Assembly (NCBI RefSeq): GCF_946848805.1
Contig: NZ_CAMPFU010000002.1
Coordinates: forward strand, 208,501 to 272,500
Reading direction: 5' to 3'
DNA length: 64,000 nt
Origin: Deinococcus sp. Marseille-Q6407
Lineage (GTDB): Bacteria > Deinococcota > Deinococci > Deinococcales > Deinococcaceae
Within the stretch, counting starts at the first letter, position 1. Each line of letters opens with the position of its first letter. This document shows, piece by piece, positions 56,767 through 64,000 of the stretch. Below the pieces are notes generated by a model that saw only the letters and a program-made list of their open reading frames with translations, was not told the DNA's origin and did no database searches. Made by a program: the position numbers and the translations under genes.

Positions 56767-56982
56767 TTACTCTTCCGGCGGTCTGCACCCCGGAGGGCCA
56801 CTCTGGCCGGGGCCACCCGGCCGGGTCAGCTGCCAGAGGAAATAGGCGTTCATCATGGCCAGCAGAATAGACATGCTGCCCAGCACCGGGTCATTTTTGA
56901 AGAAGAAAAACCGCATCGCCAGCCCGCCCCACCCGATGATGAGGAAAGTGACCAGCCAGATGCGCCACGGAGGTGCGTACAT
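56767..56982 (-). CDS. Small two-helix membrane protein
   Basis: A 71-residue protein with two predicted membrane helices (WLVTFLIIGWGGLAMRFFFF and LGSMSILLAMMNAYFLWQL) and a Gly/Pro-rich tail ending RPPEE. I do not recognise the family. ATG 56982 sits seven nucleotides after TAGACT, the same start signal as its neighbours, which supports a real gene. Confidence 0.6.
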   Translation of the reverse strand: MYAPPWRIWLVTFLIIGWGGLAMRFFFFKNDPVLGSMSILLAMMNAYFLWQLTRPGGPGQSGPPGCRPPEE

Positions 56983-56992
56983 GGCTGCCAGT

Positions 56993-58339
56993 CTAGCGTT
57001 GGGGACGCAGCGGGGCCAGGGACGCCGGGCCGCGCTGCGGGGCGGGGGAGGAGGCAGGCGGCAGGCGGCTGACCCAGTCCAGCGCGGCGGCCACGTTCAG
57101 CACGCCGGCGCCGCAGCTTTTGCGGGGGTCGGGGTCACAGCCCCGGGGGCCCCAGGGGGCAGCCGTGCGGGTCAGGGCGCTGCGCAGCTCGGCGGGGCTG
57201 AGGTCGGGCCGCAGGCCCAGCAACAGGCTGGCCGCCGCGCTCACCTGCGGCGCCGCGAACGACGTGCCGTTCTGGCGGTGGGCGTGCAGCGGGGCCGGCC
57301 GGCCGGCTGCGTCCAGCGCGGTGCTGGCCACCAGCCCCCGCTCCGGGACGCCGCTGGGCGCCGCCAGCGCCACCGCTGAGCCCCAGTTGGCGTAATCCGG
57401 GCGCTGACCGCTGTCGTCCACCCCGGTCACGGTGAGGACCCCCGCGCAGCTGGCCGGGGAGAGCAGCCCGGCGTCGCGGTTCTCGTTGCCGGCGCCCACC
57501 ACCACCAGGGCGCCGGCGCGGGTCACATCGTTTACGGCGGCCGCGATGCGGGGGTCACAGCCGCGGTCGGGCAGCCAGTCGGCAAAGAGTGAGGTGTTGA
57601 TGATGCGGGCCGGCGCTGGGTTGCGCGGCACGCCGGCCACCGGCAATCCTGCGGCCCAGCGCAGGCCGTCGGCCAGGTCGCCGGGGGCGATCATGCCGTT
57701 TTCGTCGGCGACCCGCACCGCCAGAATCTGCGCGGCGGGGTTGATGCCGGCCATGCCGGCCCCGGCCTGATCCGCCCCGATGATGCCCGAGACCATCTCG
57801 CTGTGAAAGGCGAACTGCCCCACGCCCGAAGCGTCGGGGTCGCGGCCGTCCCCGTCACCGGCCCGCTGAGCGTCACTCACGAAGTCGTAGCCGTTGAGAA
57901 TGCGGCCCTGCAACTGGGGATGTGGCGTGTAGCCGGTGTCCAGTACCGCCACCGTGACCGGCGCCGCCACCCGGCCCCGCTGCGCCCAGGCGCGGGTCAG
58001 GCCGATGTCCTGTAGGTAAGTCTGCTGCGCGCTCAGGGCCGCGGCCGGATGGTAAGGCAGGGACGTGCTGGCGGCGGGGCGGGGGGCGTTGGGCACAGAG
58101 CTGCTGGTCGCCGGGCTGAAGGGCGTGGGCTGGGCAGTTGTGGGCCGGGCAGTGGAGGGCTGAGCAGTTGCAGGAAGCGGCAGAAAGGGGAAAGCCGGCG
58201 CGGTCACTGGCGGCACATTTGCGGCTGGCGCAGCTACCGGCAGCGCCGGCTGCACCGGCAGGACAGAGATGGCCTGGACCGGTTCCGCAAGGCTCAGGCT
58301 CAGCAGGGCCAGGGCAGTCATCCGAAAGGCAGAGTTCAC
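56993..58339 (-). CDS. Secreted S8 family (subtilisin-like) serine peptidase
   Basis: About 448 residues. The signal peptide ([16 protein letters not shown]) is followed by an 80-residue Pro/Ala/Thr-rich linker and the subtilase domain. Catalytic candidates are Asp in [12 protein letters not shown], His in [16 protein letters not shown] and Ser in [13 protein letters not shown]. The segment after the His differs from the usual HGTHVAG. Oxyanion-type Asn lies in [12 protein letters not shown] 58339 puts the signal at the N-terminus; the longer ORF to 58459 is rejected. There is no obvious inhibitory prodomain. Confidence 0.88.
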   Translation of the reverse strand: MNSAFRMTALALLSLSLAEPVQAISVLPVQPALPVAAPAANVPPVTAPAFPFLPLPATAQPSTARPTTAQPTPFSPATSSSVPNAPRPAASTSLPYHPAAALSAQQTYLQDIGLTRAWAQRGRVAAPVTVAVLDTGYTPHPQLQGRILNGYDFVSDAQRAGDGDGRDPDASGVGQFAFHSEMVSGIIGADQAGAGMAGINPAAQILAVRVADENGMIAPGDLADGLRWAAGLPVAGVPRNPAPARIINTSLFADWLPDRGCDPRIAAAVNDVTRAGALVVVGAGNENRDAGLLSPASCAGVLTVTGVDDSGQRPDYANWGSAVALAAPSGVPERGLVASTALDAAGRPAPLHAHRQNGTSFAAPQVSAAASLLLGLRPDLSPAELRSALTRTAAPWGPRGCDPDPRKSCGAGVLNVAAALDWVSRLPPASSPAPQRGPASLAPLRPQR

Positions 58340-58473
58340 AGCCCGGAGTATGCCGCCTGGAGCTGACGCGCCGCTGAGAGAAAAATCCGGCCTGAGACAG
58401 GGACCGGAATGCGGACGGAGTGCAGCGGGAGCGGCGGAGGCCAGGGCAGAGACAGGCACTACACTGCAGCTGT

Positions 58474-59568
58474 ATGACTTTTGTCCGCACTCTTCTCAAA
58501 CAGGCACTGCCCTACGCGGAGCGGGCCGTCACGGCGGCCGATCAGGCGTTCAGCGGGTTCGTGCAGCCGCGCCGGGCCCGCGGCAAGCTGGTGGTGCAGC
58601 CTTACGTGGGCTGGGGCTCGCCCGAGCAGGTGGAGGTTCAGGGCCGGGTGCTGCTGCCGCGCGTGACCACGCCGCCCCGGGTCGGCGACGCCCGCTGGCG
58701 CAACTTTCTGAACATCATGCGCCGGCTGTTCTCGCGCGAGGTGAGCGGCGTGGAGGTGACCGGCACCTTCCGGGGTGAAGCGGTGCACAGCAGCAGCGGC
58801 CCCGACGGCTACTTCAACCTGGTGTTTCACCCGGGCGGCGCCGTGCCGGCCGGCTGGTACGAGGCGCCGCTCAGCATCGAGGGCCGCGGCGAGATGAGCC
58901 GCGCGCGGGTGCAGGTGGTGGACCACCCGGCTTTTGGCATCATCTCCGACCTGGACGACACTGTGATTCAGTCGGACGTGACCAGCATGCCCCGGATGCT
59001 GATGACCAGCCTGACCGGCAACGCCCGTACCCGACTGCCTTTTCCGGGCGTGGGCGCCTTTTACCACGGCCTGGTGCAGCAGGGCGGCGGCCGCAACCCG
59101 ATTTTTTATGTGTCGAGCAGTCCCTGGAACTTTTTCGACCTGTTGTGGCAGTTTCTGAGTTACCGCCAGATTCCGCTGGGGCCGATGTTCCTGCGCAACT
59201 GGGGGTTTGATCTGCTGGCCGGGCACAACGATTACAAGCACGGGGTTATTGAGCGCATTTTCGAGCGCTTCCCCGATATGAAATTCGTGCTGGTGGGCGA
59301 CAGCGGCGAGCATGATCCCCAGATCTACGCTGAAGTGGTGCGCCGCCACCCCGGGCGGGTGCTGGCGGTGTATATCCGCGATGTGTCGGACGCGGCGACC
59401 GATCAGGCCGTGCTGAGAATCCGCGAGGAGGTCCGCGCCGCCGGGGTGGAAATGGTTTTGGCCGCCGACAGCCTCTACGCTGCCGGACACGCGATGGCGA
59501 TGGGCCTGATCACGCCCGAGCAGATGCGCCGGGTGCAGCGCTCGGTGGCCCGGCACTACAGCTGGTAG
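58474..59568 (+). CDS. App1-type (DUF2183) phosphatidate phosphatase-like protein
   Basis: A 364-residue HAD-superfamily protein. The catalytic DxDxT motif is [15 protein letters not shown] (about residue 165), with [32 protein letters not shown] and [16 protein letters not shown], all typical of the App1 catalytic domain. The N-terminal region holds a beta-rich domain ([19 protein letters not shown]). The yeast homologue dephosphorylates phosphatidate; the bacterial substrate is unproven. ATG 58474 is eight nucleotides after TACACT (58460-58465). Confidence 0.85.
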   Translation: MTFVRTLLKQALPYAERAVTAADQAFSGFVQPRRARGKLVVQPYVGWGSPEQVEVQGRVLLPRVTTPPRVGDARWRNFLNIMRRLFSREVSGVEVTGTFRGEAVHSSSGPDGYFNLVFHPGGAVPAGWYEAPLSIEGRGEMSRARVQVVDHPAFGIISDLDDTVIQSDVTSMPRMLMTSLTGNARTRLPFPGVGAFYHGLVQQGGGRNPIFYVSSSPWNFFDLLWQFLSYRQIPLGPMFLRNWGFDLLAGHNDYKHGVIERIFERFPDMKFVLVGDSGEHDPQIYAEVVRRHPGRVLAVYIRDVSDAATDQAVLRIREEVRAAGVEMVLAADSLYAAGHAMAMGLITPEQMRRVQRSVARHYSW

Positions 59569-59587
59569 TAGGAGCCAACAGAACAAC

Positions 59588-59618
59588 AAAAAGCCACCCT
59601 GCACGGGGTGGCTTTTTT
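59588..59618. terminator. Bidirectional terminator between the App1-like gene and rnr
   Basis: gccaccc / gggtggc stem with A and T tracts on opposite sides, between convergent genes. Confidence 0.88.
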
Positions 59619-59650
59619 ATGGGGCTATTTGGCGGAGCCTGCGCGGGCGC

Positions 59651-64000
<4,350 letters not shown>

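Overview
The window is chromosomal DNA from a high-GC bacterium that I place in or very near Deinococcus. The reasons are an extended Dps with the Deinococcus Dps1-type N-terminal metal-site spacing (D-x2-H-x10-H-x4-E), an archaeal-type ProRS, a large RNase R, and above all the promoters. About two dozen genes have a TANNNT -10 box 5-8 nt before the start codon and no Shine-Dalgarno, the leaderless arrangement described for Deinococcus. The genus call is inference; gene families are read from the protein sequences.

Layout. 1-2.7 kb: truncated ald divergent from an Lrp/AsnC regulator, then a lipoprotein cyclophilin and a Psd-like protein lacking the catalytic serine. 2.7-8.2 kb (mostly minus): clpB, alr plus a GNAT, a secreted protein, and tRNA-Cys/tRNA-Val. 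8.2-17.5 kb (plus): proS, an NDH-2-like oxidoreductase, an FUSC-like membrane protein, minC, and the rimP-nusA-ylxR-infB operon with a terminator-like hairpin in its leader. 17.5-19.8 kb: an accessory scar with a small membrane protein, remnants of a NeuD-type acyltransferase and another gene, and insertion sequence copy 1. 19.9-28.6 kb: ychF, an MBL hydrolase with dps, VOC and DUF4385 genes, an M3 peptidase, a secreted protein, an RraA-like protein and a tandem GNAT. 28.6-42.2 kb: a signalling-rich stretch with a TelA-like protein plus HD-GYP, a TPR-GGDEF, a frameshifted TPR/GGDEF-EAL and a response regulator, interspersed with a binding protein, cytochrome c, panD, TauE/SafE and alaS. 42.2-48 kb: amidohydrolase, homoserine dehydrogenase, pncB and a frameshifted MFS transporter. 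48-51.1 kb: a cluster of four tRNAs including a duplicated tRNA-Arg, thrS with an attenuator-like leader, and tRNA-Val(UAC). 51.1-52.3 kb: insertion sequence copy 2. 52.4-64 kb: ffh, the aroK-aroB-aroQ-GNAT operon, a subtilase, an App1-type phosphatase, and the 3' part of a giant RNase R gene.

How genes work together. ald, alr and alaS handle alanine, with the Lrp gene a plausible ald regulator. rimP-nusA-ylxR-infB couples translation and transcription factors. aroK-aroB-aroQ are overlapping or closely spaced shikimate genes. Three proteins with c-di-GMP domains and a response regulator lie within about 13 kb.

Most of the window is ordinary core genome. I see no CRISPR array, prophage, restriction or defence island, or novel multi-gene system. 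The most interesting signals are regulatory: the thrS leader, the nusA-operon leader, the thrS terminator/tRNA promoter composite, and pervasive leaderless starts. Decay is also visible: two single-base frameshifts, an IS-truncated gene and mosaic IS copies.
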